A stretch of 6,482 nucleotides of DNA from an uncultured Microbacteriaceae bacterium (lineage in GTDB: Bacteria > Actinomycetota > Actinomycetes > Actinomycetales > Microbacteriaceae). The notes beneath the pieces were generated by a model. The model was not told the DNA's origin, made no database searches, and saw nothing but the letters and a program-made list of their open reading frames with translations. Location: NCBI GenBank assembly GCA_937896185.1, contig CALBMG010000121.1, forward strand, positions 1 to 6,482, given 5' to 3'. This document shows positions 6,067 to 6,482 of this stretch, piece after piece. Made by a program: the position numbers and the translations under genes. Positions within the stretch are counted from its first letter, which is position 1, and each line of letters begins with the position of its first letter.

Positions 6067-6106
6067 GAGTGTCCTTGGGGTATTCAGACCGGTATTGCCG
6101 AGTGGA

Positions 6107-6125
6107 ATAGGTAAGCATAACCTTA
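6107..6125. promoter_or_regulatory. DtxR/IdeR-like iron box upstream of efeU
   Basis: ATAGGTAAGCATAACCTTA agrees with the DtxR/IdeR consensus TTAGGTTAGSCTAACCTAA at 15 of 19 positions, including AGGT and ACCT half-site cores. A second, overlapping dyad GGTAAG-6 nt-CTTACC (minus strand, 6110-6127) suggests room for two offset dimers, as known for IdeR. A -10-like TATGCT for efeU (6114-6119, minus strand) lies inside the box, so iron-loaded repressor would block the promoter. The match is by eye against the remembered consensus. Confidence 0.75.
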
Positions 6126-6182
6126 CCAAATTCCTGACTCAGATAATCGTTTGTATCCTAATGATAACCGCCGCGGTCATCG

Positions 6183-6188
6183 TATGCT
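6183..6188 (+). promoter_or_regulatory. -10 element of leaderless hydrolase promoter (TATGCT)
   Basis: TATGCT fits TANNNT, is followed by AGCCCT and then the ATG at 6195. The 6-nt spacing puts the expected transcription start on the start codon. No Shine-Dalgarno is present. The iron box centre is about 79 bp upstream of this start, probably too far for direct repression. Confidence 0.5.
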
Positions 6189-6194
6189 AGCCCT

Positions 6195-6482
6195 ATGACA
6201 ACCGCACTCATCGTGATCGACGTCCAGCAGGGGTTCGAAGACCCCCGATGGGGGCCCCGCAACAACCCCGAATGCGAAACAAACATCCGCAAACTTGTCG
6301 ACCATTGGCGCAAAACCCAACAACCCATCGTGCTGGTCCGCCACGACAGCACCAGCACCGGTTCTCCCCTGGCACCGGGCCAACCCGGTAACGATTTCAA
6401 GCCTGGCATCGACGGCGCACACGACCTGTTGATCAGCAAGCACACGAATTCGGCTTTTTATGGGACACCGAGCCTCGAGGAA
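6195..6482 (+). CDS. Cysteine hydrolase, isochorismatase superfamily (runs off right edge)
   Basis: The first 96 codons of a cytoplasmic hydrolase of the isochorismatase-like superfamily, which includes isochorismatases, nicotinamidases and related amidases. The N-terminus TALIVIDVQQGF carries the conserved catalytic aspartate (D9), and LLISKHTNSAFYGT supplies the conserved lysine (K82). The catalytic cysteine, normally about 30-40 residues further on, is beyond the edge, so activity cannot be confirmed. The central segment with HDSTSTGSPLAPGQPG and the SKHTNSAF block resembles the small stand-alone family members often labelled cysteine hydrolase; substrate unknown. Start chosen at the ATG 6 nt after TATGCT, a likely leaderless start. 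It is divergent from the iron permease, but nothing shows it to be a siderophore enzyme. Confidence 0.88.
   Translation, partial: MTTALIVIDVQQGFEDPRWGPRNNPECETNIRKLVDHWRKTQQPIVLVRHDSTSTGSPLAPGQPGNDFKPGIDGAHDLLISKHTNSAFYGTPSLEE

Noticed and set aside
6155..6168. Second DtxR-like half-site near TCCTAATGATAACC
   Set aside because: Only fragments of a half-site match and no symmetric partner is present at the right spacing.
5648..6190. Open frame on the plus strand opposite the efeU start
   Set aside because: It is antisense to the permease and crosses the iron box and intergenic region; the translation is rich in S, T, P and R with no family resemblance.
6195..6482. Hydrolase as a siderophore-pathway isochorismatase because it neighbours an iron permease
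   Set aside because: The visible part is typical of the wide cysteine-hydrolase superfamily, there are no siderophore genes beside it, and the iron box sits too far from its promoter to imply iron control.

Overview
The window looks like chromosome from a moderate-GC actinobacterium, most likely a member of or relative of the Microbacteriaceae with a compact genome. The grounds are actinobacterial-type pyruvate carboxylase, GarA/OdhI-type FHA protein and FtsR-type MerR regulator, a DtxR/IdeR-like iron box, several apparently leaderless starts, and very short gaps between genes. The lineage is inferred from gene families and order; no rRNA or other phylogenetic marker is present.

Left part (1-1312): the 5' end of pyruvate carboxylase (pyc, minus strand, running off the left edge) is divergent from an orphan ParA-type ATPase (plus strand). 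They share an 89-bp gap in which an 8-bp hairpin overlaps the parA ribosome-binding region.

Centre (1408-3751, all minus): pgsA-like CDP-alcohol phosphatidyltransferase, then garA/odhI-like FHA protein, ftsR-like MerR regulator, and a second MerR regulator resembling mycobacterial Rv1830. The first three are 30 and 3 bp apart and look like one operon. The second MerR gene follows a 94-bp gap with a strong 17-bp palindrome next to its start. This is a shortened version of the mycobacterial pgsA2-to-Rv1830 locus, linking phospholipid synthesis, 2-oxoglutarate flux control and cell-division transcription.

Right part (3814-6482): a small LRV-repeat protein (plus) is divergent from pgsA and meets the end of L-lactate dehydrogenase (minus) with a 3-bp gap. 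Upstream of ldh, 12 bp away and on the same strand, is an EfeU/FTR1-type iron permease. A DtxR/IdeR-like box (6107-6125) lies in front of the permease, so iron uptake and lactate fermentation may be co-transcribed under iron control. A cysteine hydrolase of the isochorismatase superfamily is divergent from the permease and runs off the right edge.

Three starts (3751 minus, 3814 plus, 6195 plus) have a TANNNT -10-like hexamer exactly 6 nt before the ATG and no Shine-Dalgarno, the arrangement expected of leaderless mRNAs. I saw no tRNA, rRNA, CRISPR array, insertion sequence or convincing intrinsic terminator. Nothing here is clearly a new defence or mobile system; the more interesting signals are regulatory.
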